Positions 35,947-44,393 of a stretch of 64,000 nucleotides of DNA are shown in pieces; the first letter of the stretch is position 1; every line of letters starts with the position of its first letter. The notes beneath the pieces are model-generated. The model did no database searches. It was given only the letters and a program-made list of their open reading frames with translations, and was not told the origin of the DNA. Source of the stretch: Lentisphaerota bacterium (GTDB taxonomy: Bacteria > Verrucomicrobiota > Kiritimatiellia > UBA8416 > VGWJ01); NCBI GenBank assembly GCA_016873635.1, contig VGWJ01000003.1:30294-94293 (forward strand), read 5' to 3'. The position numbers were made by a program, and so were the translations under genes.

Positions 35947-37040
35947 TGCTCTTCCGGAGCTGGAAGTTCGATGTCCGACGACGTGCGACCCGCGGCGTTC
36001 GTTTCCGATCCGCCGGGCAGCGGTTGGTCCGGCTCGCTTTCGGCCTTGATTCGTTCCAGACGGGCGCGCGCCCGTTCCGCCAGCCGCGAGGAGGGGAAGC
36101 GCGCGATGAAATCCGCGTAGGCGATCAGCGCCGCCCTGGGCTTGCGCCCCCGGTGCTTGTCGTAGAACGCGGCGCGCTCGTAGTACATCCCGGCCAGCTG
36201 TTCCTTGACCGCGTCCAGCATTTCGCGCGCGCGCTCCGCCTGCCCGCCGCGCGGGTATTCCCGCATGAATTCCGAGAGCGCCGAGACCGCGTCGCGCGCC
36301 AGGTTCTCGTCGCGCGGGCTGGTGCGCGCCAGCTCGTACACGCACGCCGCGCGCGCGAAATCGGCGTCCTCCATCTGCGCGAAGCCGGGATAGCGGTAGC
36401 GCAGCGTCTCGAAGGCCACCACGGCGGCCATGTAGTCCCCGGTCCGGCGGTAAAGCTGCCCCAGCCGGAAGCGGGCCTCCGCCGCCCGGTCCCACTCGGG
36501 CGCGCTGCGCACCAGCGCCTCGAACAGAGGCAGCGCGCGGTCGGGAAAAGCGAAGCCCGCGAAGCGGCCGAGACGTCCGCGCCGCGCGGTCATGACGTGA
36601 TTGGCGATCCGGTATTGCCGCTCGACGACTTCCGTGAACGGGAACCGCCCCGGGAAATTGTCGACCAGGTACTGGTATTCCGCGAACGCCCGGGCGTGGC
36701 GGTTGCGTTGCTCGAGAATGCGCGCCAGGGCCATCTGGGCCTCGGCCGCTTCGGCCGCGCTGTGCCAGGCGTGCACCAGCGTCTGGCAGGCGCGGGCCGC
36801 GGCGCGCAGCCGGCCTTCCTCCTCCAGGCGGCGAGCCAGCGCGAGCTGCGCCGGGGGACTGTCCTCGGCCGGACGATAGAAGATGCCGGGGCGCTTGCGA
36901 TCGGGGAGATCGTCTTCTCCTTCTTCGTCCCAATCGCGCGCCGGCTGCGCGCATGCCGCGCCGAGCGTCACGCCCGCGGCCAGCGCGGCGCAGAGGAAGC
37001 GGGGTGACCGACGAAGAAGCACAAGCATTCCAGACTCCAT
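35943..37040 (-). CDS. bamD: BamD-like outer-membrane assembly lipoprotein with TPRs
   Basis: 365 residues with a signal peptide (FLCAALAAGVTLGAAC) and TPR-type repeats, including FAEYQYLVDNFPGRFPFTEVVERQYRIA, the BamD/YfiO-like core, and a C-terminal LIAYADFIARFPSSRLAERA repeat. BamD works with BamA in outer-membrane protein insertion. A second ATG at 37028 has GGAG 6 nt upstream and would shorten it by four residues. The lptE-like gene is translationally coupled downstream. bamA is not in the window, so a general TPR lipoprotein remains possible. Confidence 0.78.
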   Translation of the reverse strand: MESGMLVLLRRSPRFLCAALAAGVTLGAACAQPARDWDEEGEDDLPDRKRPGIFYRPAEDSPPAQLALARRLEEEGRLRAAARACQTLVHAWHSAAEAAEAQMALARILEQRNRHARAFAEYQYLVDNFPGRFPFTEVVERQYRIANHVMTARRGRLGRFAGFAFPDRALPLFEALVRSAPEWDRAAEARFRLGQLYRRTGDYMAAVVAFETLRYRYPGFAQMEDADFARAACVYELARTSPRDENLARDAVSALSEFMREYPRGGQAERAREMLDAVKEQLAGMYYERAAFYDKHRGRKPRAALIAYADFIARFPSSRLAERARARLERIKAESEPDQPLPGGSETNAAGRTSSDIELPAPEEQ

Positions 37041-37046
37041 GCCTGA

Positions 37047-37075
37047 AACCTAGCAAAGACGGCCGGGGGAGGCAA
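37047..37075 (-). promoter_or_regulatory. Candidate promoter for the bamD-lptE pair
   Basis: On the minus strand TTGCCT (37075-37070) and TAGGTT (37052-37047) are 17 bp apart, immediately upstream of the bamD-like start at 37040 or 37028. Transcription would begin almost at the first start codon, which favours the ATG at 37028. Confidence 0.35.
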
Positions 37076-37129
37076 ACGCGGAATCGGGCGCAGGATCCGC
37101 GCGGCGCGCGCCCGGGCTCGCCGGGCGGC

Positions 37130-38569
37130 TCAGCCCTTGATGCATCCCAGCGGACGGATGCGGGCCGTCCTGCGCGACAGGCCGGCGGTTTCGCAGGCGT
37201 TCACGACCTGCGACACGTCCTTGTAGGCTTCGGGCATTTCCTCGGAGAGGGTCAGGCGGTCGTGGGCCAGGACCACGATGCCGCGCCCGGCCAGCTCGCG
37301 CGCGATATTGCGCCCGCGCGCTTCCTTGATGGCCCGCTTGCGGCTCATGCGACGCCCGGCGCCGTGGCAGGCGCTGCCGAAGGTCTCGGCCATGGCCCGC
37401 GCCGTGCCCGTCAGGACGTAGGAGCAGCGTCCCATGTCGCCGGGCACCAGCACGGGCTGTCCCACGGCGCGGTAGTCATCCGGAATCTCGGGCCGCTCCC
37501 CGGCAAAGGCGCGCGTGGCGCCCTTGCGATGCACGCACAGGCGGCGCGCGGCGCCGCCCACGTCGTGCGACTCGATCTTGGCGATATTGTGGGCCACTTC
37601 GTAGACCGTGCGCAGCTCCGCCGCGCTCTCCCGGCTCAGGATCGAGGCGAAGACTTCGCGCACGCCGTGGGCGATCGCCTGCCGGTTGGCGAAGGCATAG
37701 TTCACCGCGCATCGCATGGCCCCCAGGTACTGCGCGCCTTCCGGAGAGCCCACCGGCGCGCAGGCAAGCTGGCGGTCGGGCAGCGCGATGCCGTACTTGC
37801 GCGCCGCGCGGTCCATGGTCTGCAGGAAATCGTCGCAGATCTGGTGCCCGAAACCGCGCGACCCGCAATGGATCATCACGGTGACCTGGCCGGGAAAAAG
37901 CCCGAACGCGTTCGCCGCGGCGGCGTCATACACCTCGTCAACGTATCCGACTTCGAGAAAATGGTTCCCGGAGCCCAGCGTGGCCACCTGCGGCCGGGCC
38001 CGTTTCCAGGCCTGTTCGGACACCGCGTCCGGGTCGGCGTCGGGCATGCACCCGCCTTCCTCGATGTGCCGCAGGTCATCGTCGTCGCCCAGCCCGCGCG
38101 CCCGGGCCCACCGCGCGCCCTGGACCGCGATGCGGCGCAACTCCGCGTCGCCCACCTCCATGGCCCCCGACGAGCCGACTCCCGTCGGCACCCGCGCGCA
38201 GAGCGCGCGCACGAGGTCTTCCAGGCGCGGCGCCGCCTCCGCGCGCGTCACGTTCGAAGCCATCAGCCGCACGCCGCAGTTGATGTCGTATCCCACTCCG
38301 CCGGGCGATATCACGCCGTCCGCCAGATCGAATGCCGCCACGCCCCCGATGGGGAAACCGTAGCCCCAGTGCATGTCCGGCATGGCCAGCGAAGCCGCGA
38401 CGATGCCGGGCAGCTGCGCGACGTTGGCGGCCTGCTGCGGGGCCTGGTCCGCGAAGATGTCCCCCAGCATCTCCTCCGTGGCATAGATGCGCGCCGGCAC
38501 GCGCATGGCGCCCGCGCGCGGTATTTCCCAGGCCGCCTCCCCGATGCGCTTGAGATCGTGTCTGTCCAT
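37130..38569 (-). CDS. rtcB: RNA-splicing/repair ligase RtcB
   Basis: GTP- and Mn-dependent ligase that joins RNA 2',3'-cyclic phosphate or 3'-phosphate ends to 5'-OH ends. The 479 residues carry the metal ligands Asp95 and Cys98 in GYDINCGVR, GSGNHFLEV, HCGSRGFGHQ, the HNIAKIESH region and the guanylylated histidine in CHGAGR. The ATG at 38569 has GGGAGG upstream. Its activator archease is encoded 28 nt upstream on the same strand, the usual pairing. Confidence 0.96.
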   Translation of the reverse strand: MDRHDLKRIGEAAWEIPRAGAMRVPARIYATEEMLGDIFADQAPQQAANVAQLPGIVAASLAMPDMHWGYGFPIGGVAAFDLADGVISPGGVGYDINCGVRLMASNVTRAEAAPRLEDLVRALCARVPTGVGSSGAMEVGDAELRRIAVQGARWARARGLGDDDDLRHIEEGGCMPDADPDAVSEQAWKRARPQVATLGSGNHFLEVGYVDEVYDAAAANAFGLFPGQVTVMIHCGSRGFGHQICDDFLQTMDRAARKYGIALPDRQLACAPVGSPEGAQYLGAMRCAVNYAFANRQAIAHGVREVFASILSRESAAELRTVYEVAHNIAKIESHDVGGAARRLCVHRKGATRAFAGERPEIPDDYRAVGQPVLVPGDMGRCSYVLTGTARAMAETFGSACHGAGRRMSRKRAIKEARGRNIARELAGRGIVVLAHDRLTLSEEMPEAYKDVSQVVNACETAGLSRRTARIRPLGCIKG

Positions 38570-38597
38570 TTTGGCCTCCCCGGCCCGCGCCCGTGTC

Positions 38598-39041
38598 CTA
38601 CACGTCAAAAAGCACCCGCGCCAGCCAGCCGCCTTCCGTTTCGGCGACCGCCAGCATGTGGTACGTCACCGCCTTGATCTCGCCGTGCAGGCCGTGCCGC
38701 GCCGGGTCGAACGGTTCGCCGCGCACGGTCGCCCGCAGCTCCGTGGCGCTGCATTCCTGAACCTCGAACGCGCCGAACAGGCGCCGCTCGGTCTGGTGCC
38801 GCACGTTCAGCGCGCTCAGCCAGCGCACCATCAGCGTTTCGCGGTCCGGCGCGGTCACGCGCACCGGCCAGCTCTCGGCCGGTCGCACGCGCGCCGGGTC
38901 CGTCAGCAGCGAGAACATGCCCCACGCCGCGCGCGCGTACAGCTCCGCGGCCGACGCCGCCCGCACCTCGATCCCGGCGTCGGCCGTATGCTCGAGGTAC
39001 GCGAGCCAGGGGGGACGACGGCTCGAATCGCCTTCACACAT
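38598..39041 (-). CDS. Archease
   Basis: 147-residue activator of RtcB that speeds guanylylation and multiple turnover. The family opening is EHTADAGIEVRAASAAELYARAAWGMFSLL, followed by a RETLMVRWLSALNV segment and the C-terminal GLHGEIKAVTYH. GGAGGAG precedes the ATG at 39041. It forms a two-gene unit with rtcB. Confidence 0.95.
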   Translation of the reverse strand: MCEGDSSRRPPWLAYLEHTADAGIEVRAASAAELYARAAWGMFSLLTDPARVRPAESWPVRVTAPDRETLMVRWLSALNVRHQTERRLFGAFEVQECSATELRATVRGEPFDPARHGLHGEIKAVTYHMLAVAETEGGWLARVLFDV

Positions 39042-39094
39042 GCGCTGCGCTCCTCCACGAGTTGCGCGGCCGCCGAAAGAACGCCGCGGGTCCC

Positions 39095-40378
39095 CTACCA
39101 GCCCAGCGCCGTCATCCCGGCGTACGCCGCCAGGGTATACGCCAGGATCGCCGCCACGCAAGGCAGAATCATCCGGTACACGGCCGCCAGCGGCACGCCG
39201 AAATAGTCGCGCGTTACCAGCAGGCACAGGTGCACCGGCGAGAGCATCATGCCCATGTAGCCGAAACCGTAGGCCAGCGCCAGCGCGGCCAGCGGCGTGA
39301 GGCCCGCGCCGGGCTGCGCCAGCAGCCCCACCACGATCGGAAACGATGCGCCCGCGAAGCCCATGGCGATGCCCGTCACCAGCCCCGCCAGCAGCGGCAG
39401 CCCCGCCACGGCGAAGAAGACGGGAATGCCGCTTCCGGCCATCTCCGCGGCCGCGCGCGGCAGCAGGCCCGCGGCATCCAGCATGGACTTGAAGATCAGC
39501 ACCCCGGACAGCGACATCAGCACGCTGAGGGATTTGGGCGCCAACAGCGTCGAAAACATGCGGCGCCGGTCCGGTTCCGCGCACAGGATCACGGCCGCGG
39601 CAACCGCCAGCCCGGCCAGCACCGCCAGCAGCTTGCGGTACTGGACGGGCATGCCGGGCAGCAGGCGGCCGATGACCGGGCTGAGCGCGAACAGCGAGAC
39701 CAGCACCGCGGCCAGCGGCAGCAGCAACAGCAGCGCCCGGCGGTCGCTGCCCGCGGACGAACCCGGCACCGCGGCCAGGCGCCGCACGTGCCGGCGCACG
39801 AGGAAGAGATAGCCGGACGCCACGGCCACGAGCGTGAACGGAAACTGCGCGGCCACGAACTGCGGCGTGTCCATCTCGAAGACCGACATGGCCACGATCA
39901 CCCCCGGATACAGCGGCCACCAGTATTCCCACACGTGCCGGAACCAGTAGTTGACCGCGGCTTTCCAGTCGCCGCTCACTTCCGCGCCGGCCCCCGCCTG
40001 TTCCACGAAAGGCGCCGAGAACAGCGCCCCGGCCGGCATGGGCACCAGGCCCACCACCGCGGGCAGGATCATGGCCGACCAGGCCCGCCCGTTGCGCCCG
40101 CCCCACCGCCGGGCGGCGGAAACGATCTCCTCCGCATTCCGTCCGGATGTCATGAAACGCCCGACTTCTACGATCAGCGACACGATCGCCAGCATCATCC
40201 ACAGGTCCGGCGCCCGCAGGGCCCGCCCCACGTTGCGCAGCGCCTCCGGAACCGTGACCCCCGCCCACAGGTTGAGCGCCAACCCGCCCGCGACCAGGGC
40301 GAGCCCCAGGTGCACGCGCAGCCGCGTGAGCAGCAGCATGGCCCCGAACACGATCACGATCTTGACGACGGCAGGCAT
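39095..40378 (-). CDS. DUF401-family membrane permease-like protein
   Basis: 427-residue polytopic protein of the DUF401 family, whose transport substrate is unknown. About 11 hydrophobic segments are visible, with family sequence around LPAVVGLVPMPAGALFSAPFV and NYWFRHVWEYWWPLYPGVI. It lies 53 nt upstream of archease on the same strand. The leader before its start is a TTTTCGG low-complexity tract. Confidence 0.85.
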   Translation of the reverse strand: MPAVVKIVIVFGAMLLLTRLRVHLGLALVAGGLALNLWAGVTVPEALRNVGRALRAPDLWMMLAIVSLIVEVGRFMTSGRNAEEIVSAARRWGGRNGRAWSAMILPAVVGLVPMPAGALFSAPFVEQAGAGAEVSGDWKAAVNYWFRHVWEYWWPLYPGVIVAMSVFEMDTPQFVAAQFPFTLVAVASGYLFLVRRHVRRLAAVPGSSAGSDRRALLLLLPLAAVLVSLFALSPVIGRLLPGMPVQYRKLLAVLAGLAVAAAVILCAEPDRRRMFSTLLAPKSLSVLMSLSGVLIFKSMLDAAGLLPRAAAEMAGSGIPVFFAVAGLPLLAGLVTGIAMGFAGASFPIVVGLLAQPGAGLTPLAALALAYGFGYMGMMLSPVHLCLLVTRDYFGVPLAAVYRMILPCVAAILAYTLAAYAGMTALGW

Positions 40379-40381
40379 GGG

Positions 40382-40432
40382 TTCGGTGTTCGGTTTTCGG
40401 TTTTCGGTTTTCGGCGTTCGGTGGTCGGGCGG
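40382..40432. repeat. TTTTCGG low-complexity tract
   Basis: The 141-base gap between the DUF401 gene and the dCMP deaminase end holds three or four tandem copies of a seven-base unit (CGGTTTT) plus variants (TTCGGTG, GTTCGG). Related short runs appear at about 19068-19090 and 43766-43795. They look like intergenic expansion sequence with no gene. Confidence 0.7.
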
Positions 40433-40519
40433 GAGATGCGGGTGAAGACGGCGGAAACACCGGACGAGATCGGTTTCATGTTGACGGTCGGGATCACGTT
40501 TCCGCCTCGAACGCCTGAC

Positions 40520-40990
40520 TCAGATTCCGCCCGCGAGCCGTTCGCAGGCCACGCCGGCCTCCGCCAGCAGGCGGCGCGTCTGCGCGCCGAACTCGTACTC
40601 GTCCCCGTAGACCACGCGCGTGACGCCGGCGTTGATGATCATCTTGGCGCACAGCAGGCAGGGACTCAGGGTGGAATACATGGTGCCGTCCCGCACGGCG
40701 ATGCCGTGATAGGCGGCCTGAACAATGGCGTTCTCCTCGGCGTGGCAACAGACGCAGTCGCCCAGCGCGGCGCCCGACGGCGCGTCGCCGGCGCAGCGCG
40801 CGCAGCCCCCTTCGAAACAGTTGCGGATGCCGCGCGGCGTGCCGTTGTAGCCCATGGAGACCACGCGCCGGTCGCGCACGATCACGGCGCCCACCCGGCG
40901 CCGGCGGCAGTTGGACCGGCTTGCCGCCACGCCGGCGATATCCATGAAATACGCGTCCCACCCCGGCCGGACCGGCTTCTCGGTGTTCAT
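40520..40990 (-). CDS. Deoxycytidylate (dCMP) deaminase, ComEB-like
   Basis: Deaminates dCMP to dUMP for dTTP synthesis. The 156 residues carry the zinc-catalytic H83-A-E85 and P110-C-x2-C114 motifs, and the NG-T-P-R-G substrate segment. An additional cysteine cluster (CFEGGCARC and CVCCHAE) suggests a second structural zinc, as in T4-type dCMP deaminases. The ATG at 40990 lacks a ribosome-binding site; TTGACT and CATGCT lie so close upstream that a nearly leaderless transcript is possible. Confidence 0.92.
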   Translation of the reverse strand: MNTEKPVRPGWDAYFMDIAGVAASRSNCRRRRVGAVIVRDRRVVSMGYNGTPRGIRNCFEGGCARCAGDAPSGAALGDCVCCHAEENAIVQAAYHGIAVRDGTMYSTLSPCLLCAKMIINAGVTRVVYGDEYEFGAQTRRLLAEAGVACERLAGGI

Positions 40991-41191
40991 GCGGCCAGCA
41001 TGCCCGCGGGTCCTCGTCCAGTCAATGCGCATTCAAAACAAGGGCGTTTTCCGGCGAACGGATGAACGGCCTTCCGGCCCGCCGCCGCATGAGCGGCCCG
41101 TTGCACGTGACAGCCGGAAAAAGTGGCTTGCCGCGTCCTGCCGTGCTACGGTTCCGGCGCCGGATTGATTCAAGCCGGGGAAGGGAGCCAG

Positions 41192-41554
41192 ATGCAAAGC
41201 CCAGGGACGAAGCCGACGAGACAGACCGCGCCCGCCGAAGAAGCGTTCGAACGGGCCGGACCCGCAAACCCCTACGCCAAGTTCGCGGACGCCGACCTGA
41301 TCCTTCGCGATCAGCTCGCCATCGACCGCACGATCCTGGCCAACGAACGCACGCTGCTGGCCTACGCCCGCACGTGCCTGGCGCTGATCCTCACCGGCGC
41401 GGGCGCCGTCAAGTTCTTCGACGGCCTGGCATCCGACGCCGCCGGATGGACGCTGATCGGCCTGGGACTCGCCATCGCGGTCGTCGGCCTCTGGCGCAGC
41501 CTCGGCATGGCCCGGAATATCGGCGCGGTGAACAGGAAGATGCATCGCGAATAA
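41192..41554 (+). CDS. DUF202-family small membrane protein
   Basis: 120 residues. A disordered N terminus is followed by the family sequence AIDRTILANERTLLAYARTCLALI and two more hydrophobic segments. DUF202 proteins (YidH-like, also SPX-VTC related) have no settled function in bacteria. AAGGGAG precedes the ATG at 41192. It lies divergent from the dCMP deaminase gene. Confidence 0.85.
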   Translation: MQSPGTKPTRQTAPAEEAFERAGPANPYAKFADADLILRDQLAIDRTILANERTLLAYARTCLALILTGAGAVKFFDGLASDAAGWTLIGLGLAIAVVGLWRSLGMARNIGAVNRKMHRE

Positions 41555-41591
41555 CTTCCGCGACGGCCGCGCCGCTTTTCGCTGCCGGTAA

Positions 41592-41641
41592 CGGGTCAGT
41601 CTCGCGCTGCAGCCGCACCCGTCCACCGCGTAACTGACCCC
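41592..41641. repeat. Inverted repeat ending CCACCGCGTAACTGACCCC
   Basis: GGGTCAGT at about 41593 faces ACTGACCC near 41633-41640 around 32 bases. Bases 41622-41641 are identical to 26806-26825. This lies in the 223-base gap upstream of the first omptin gene. No transposase is seen. Confidence 0.65.
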
Positions 41642-41666
41642 CATTACCGCTGCCGCCACTTTGCGC

Positions 41667-41696
41667 TTGCGTCGGCGCCGGGCCGCGCTCTAGGCT
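41667..41696 (+). promoter_or_regulatory. Candidate promoter for the omptin-like pair
   Basis: TTGCGT at 41667-41672 and TAGGCT at 41691-41696 are 18 bp apart, about 80 nt before the first omptin start. The match is moderate. Confidence 0.3.
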
Positions 41697-41777
41697 GACG
41701 CTGGTTCCGGCAAGTGTATGCGGCGCGGTCCGCGCTTCGCGGCCGGAAGAACTTGGTCCGGGAAAGGAGATGGTGTC

Positions 41778-42770
41778 ATGAGGGATGTCAAAACCGTATG
41801 CGCGACGCTTGCCGTTGTCGCCCTGGCGGCGGCGCCGGCCCCGCGCACGGCAACGGCCATGCACGCGACCGGGGGCCCGGAAATCGCCATGCGCTCCGAG
41901 GAGACGCCGCTGGGGTTCTCGATGCGCGGCTCGATGGGGTACCTTAACGGGAACGCGAACCGCGCCACGTACGCGGAGAACCCGGACGGCAGCCGGCGCC
42001 AGCTGACGTCGTCTTCCTGGGACCTGCGCGGGCTCTTCATGCTCGGCTGCGAAGCCACGGCCGAAGTCATGGACCGCATTCGCATCAATGCCGGCCTCTG
42101 GAAAGCCATGAACGAAGGCAGCGGCGAGACGGACGAGTACCGCTGGCTCTGGATCGGCCACGAGTGGTCGCACTGGCAGCACGGCAGCGTGGACGTGATC
42201 AACGCGTTCATGTTCGACATCAATGCCTCGCTGGATCTGGTCAACTACCAGGGCATTCTTCTGAGCGCGCTGGCGGGCCTGAGGCGCGATTCCTTCGCCT
42301 GGCTGGACTCGGCGCTGTGGTACACGGAAACCAAAACCACCTTCCGCGACGTGCACGGCACGTACAACGGACAGAACACGATCGGTTATCGGCAGGACTA
42401 CTGGACGCCGTATGCCGGCGGCGACGCGCGCGCCTCGTTCGGGCCGGCGGACGTCGAGCTGTACCTGCTGTTCAGCCCCGTGTCCATAGGCAGCGACCTG
42501 ATCCACTACAAGAATCGCGAAAACAAGACTTTCCCCCAGGGCCTGCACGTCGAGAGCGGTCCGGGGCTGGGAGGCTACATCGCCGCCGGCGGACGCGGGC
42601 TCTACAACGTGACGGACAACCTCTTTGCCGGCGCCGGACTGGACGTCACCTCTCAGACCACGCGCAACGCGAACCGGAAGACGATCGAGACGAACGAAGT
42701 CCTGAGGAAGGGAACGGCCCTTTCGCAGTCGGCCGTGATGCTGACGGGCGTGGTCGGCTGGCGCTTCTGA
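41778..42770 (+). CDS. Omptin-family outer-membrane barrel, catalytic site degenerate
   Basis: 330 residues with a signal peptide and C-terminal Phe. The order of motifs follows OmpT: GSMGYLNGNANRATY, then LTSSSWDLRGLFMLG, then WLWIGHEWSHWQHG-DVINAFMFDIN, then GLRRDSFAWL and the GYRQDYWTPYAGG region. Aligning by hand, OmpT Asp83/Asp85 fall on Glu120/Arg122 and Asp210 on Leu241, while His212 is kept as His243. It is therefore probably not an active omptin protease. GGAAAGGAGA precedes the ATG at 41778. A second omptin-like gene follows 23 nt on. Confidence 0.75.
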   Translation: MRDVKTVCATLAVVALAAAPAPRTATAMHATGGPEIAMRSEETPLGFSMRGSMGYLNGNANRATYAENPDGSRRQLTSSSWDLRGLFMLGCEATAEVMDRIRINAGLWKAMNEGSGETDEYRWLWIGHEWSHWQHGSVDVINAFMFDINASLDLVNYQGILLSALAGLRRDSFAWLDSALWYTETKTTFRDVHGTYNGQNTIGYRQDYWTPYAGGDARASFGPADVELYLLFSPVSIGSDLIHYKNRENKTFPQGLHVESGPGLGGYIAAGGRGLYNVTDNLFAGAGLDVTSQTTRNANRKTIETNEVLRKGTALSQSAVMLTGVVGWRF

Positions 42771-42793
42771 GGCGGTCTTTGGGGTCGGGCGCC

Positions 42794-43765
42794 ATGCGGA
42801 TTGCAGCGGACCGGTTTGCATCTCGGGCGTGCCTCGCCGCGGCGCTCATACCGGCCGGCGCGGCGCGCGTCGGGAGCGCGGCCGGCCCGGAGGCGCCCCG
42901 GTTTTCGATTCAGGCTTCGATCGGACGCCTCGACGGCCGCGCCCGCGAGATCGTCTACGACCCGGTTCTCGCGCCGCGGGCCTCCTCCCCCTCCGCCGGC
43001 GCGGAGAGGGATAAGCTCAGCGAACTCACCTGGGACCTGTCCGGCCTGGCCGTGCTGCGCCTCGGCGCGGCCCTGCGGACGGCCCGCGGCGCCGTGCTGA
43101 GCCTCGACTACCGCACCGCGCTCAACCGCGGCGACGGCGAGCTGCAGAATTACGACTGGCTCGGCCCCGGCGAGGAATGGACCGACTGGTCCCGCAGCGA
43201 GGTCTTCGTCGAGGCCGCCCGGATGGCGGACGTCCGGGCGGCGCTGCCCGTCTTCAGCGCCGGAAGGTCGCCGGCGTGGCGCGCCATCGCCGGCTACCGC
43301 CGCGACTTCTGGAAATGGTCCGACCGCGGATGGGAATACGTTTACTCCAACGAAGGCTTTCGCGATACCCGGGGGTCCTTCGGCGGCCTGCGCCTGGTGG
43401 ACTACCAGCAGACTTTCTCGATTCCCTATGCCGGGGCCGGGTTGCGCGCCGGCCGCGGCGCCTTCGGTTGCGACGCCGCGCTGCTGTTGAGTCCCCTCGT
43501 GACGGCGGTGGACAGGGATTTCCATCGGCTGCGGGACACGCATTTCGAGGAACGCTTCACCCGCGGCCGCTACGCCGCCGCGGAAGCCGCGGCCGCCTGG
43601 GCCGTCCGGCGCAACCTGCGCTTGACCGTCGCGCTCGAGGCCCGGATCATTCCGGAAACGGTCGGCGACATGACGATCGTCGAAATGAACCTGACGCTGC
43701 CCGACGCCGCGGGTATTGCGCACCGGTCGCTGATGGCGGCGGCAGGAATGGAGTGGGTGTTCTAG
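42794..43765 (+). CDS. Omptin-family outer-membrane protease-like barrel
   Basis: 323 residues with a signal peptide and terminal Phe. Strong OmpT-like blocks are IGRLDGRAREIVYD, LSELTWDLSGLAVLRLG, NYDWLGPGEEWTDWSRSE, AGYRRDFWKW and EGFRDTRGSFGG followed by IPYAGAGLR. By hand alignment the Asp210-His212 pair is kept as Asp242-His244 and Asp85 as Asp121, but Asp83 is Asn119. Some activity is conceivable. Omptins cleave between basic residues at the cell surface and are best known from Proteobacteria. It has only a weak ribosome-binding site and is probably co-transcribed with the first copy. Confidence 0.78.
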   Translation: MRIAADRFASRACLAAALIPAGAARVGSAAGPEAPRFSIQASIGRLDGRAREIVYDPVLAPRASSPSAGAERDKLSELTWDLSGLAVLRLGAALRTARGAVLSLDYRTALNRGDGELQNYDWLGPGEEWTDWSRSEVFVEAARMADVRAALPVFSAGRSPAWRAIAGYRRDFWKWSDRGWEYVYSNEGFRDTRGSFGGLRLVDYQQTFSIPYAGAGLRAGRGAFGCDAALLLSPLVTAVDRDFHRLRDTHFEERFTRGRYAAAEAAAAWAVRRNLRLTVALEARIIPETVGDMTIVEMNLTLPDAAGIAHRSLMAAAGMEWVF

Positions 43766-43782
43766 AAGGTTTCGGGTTTCGG

Positions 43783-43829
43783 GTCTCAGGTTTCAGGAAG
43801 ATATCGGACCCGGAACCTGAAACCTGTGT
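43783..43829. repeat. Inverted repeat CAGGTTTCAGG after the omptin genes
   Basis: CAGGTTTCAGG faces CCTGAAACCTG, an 11-bp perfect stem around about 19 bases, preceded by GGTTTCGGGTTTCGGG low-complexity sequence. It fills the gap between the second omptin and the isochorismatase-like gene. It could attenuate read-through, but no U tract follows. Confidence 0.55.
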
Positions 43830-43850
43830 GGGCAACGGGAGGTCGTGACG

Positions 43851-44390
43851 ATGTTGAACGCGGATAGCTGCGCCCTGGTCGTGGTCGACGTGCAAGGCAA
43901 GCTGGCGGAAGCCATGCACGGGAAAGAGCGTTTGTTCGGGAACCTGCAGAGGCTCGTCCGCGGCGCGCGCGCGCTGAACGTTCCCGTCGTGTGGATGGAG
44001 CAGAGCCCCGCCAAGATGGGCCCCACCATCGCGCCGCTGCGCGAGTTGCTCGCCCCCGACGAGCCCATATCCAAGACGAGCTTCAGTTGCTGCGGCGAAC
44101 CGGCCTTCGCCCGGCGGCTTGAAGCGCTGGCCCGCGGGCAGATCCTGCTGGCCGGAATCGAGGCGCACGTCTGCGTGTTCCAGACCGCGCGCGACCTCGT
44201 CGCGCGCGGGTACGAGGTCGAGGTGGTTTCCGACGCGGTGTCCTCGCGCGCGCCCGGGAACGCGCGGCTCGGCCTGGAGCGCTGCCTCGCCTGCGGGGCG
44301 CGGCTCACCGGCGTGGAGATGCTGCTGTTCGAACTGATGCGGACCGCCGATCATCCCGCGTTCCGGGATATCCTGCGGATCGTGAAGTAG
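43851..44390 (+). CDS. Isochorismatase-like cysteine hydrolase
   Basis: 179-residue protein of the isochorismatase/nicotinamidase superfamily. The catalytic triad can be placed as Asp13 (VVDVQ), Lys75 (SKTSFSCC) and Cys108 (AHVCVF), with GIEAHVC the usual cysteine loop. This group (YcaC/hydrolase-like) has broad or unknown substrates. GGGAGG is 8 nt before the ATG at 43851; a GTG at 43845 is less well placed. The QueG-like gene starts 3 nt after its stop. Confidence 0.85.
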   Translation: MLNADSCALVVVDVQGKLAEAMHGKERLFGNLQRLVRGARALNVPVVWMEQSPAKMGPTIAPLRELLAPDEPISKTSFSCCGEPAFARRLEALARGQILLAGIEAHVCVFQTARDLVARGYEVEVVSDAVSSRAPGNARLGLERCLACGARLTGVEMLLFELMRTADHPAFRDILRIVK

Positions 44391-44393
44391 GGC

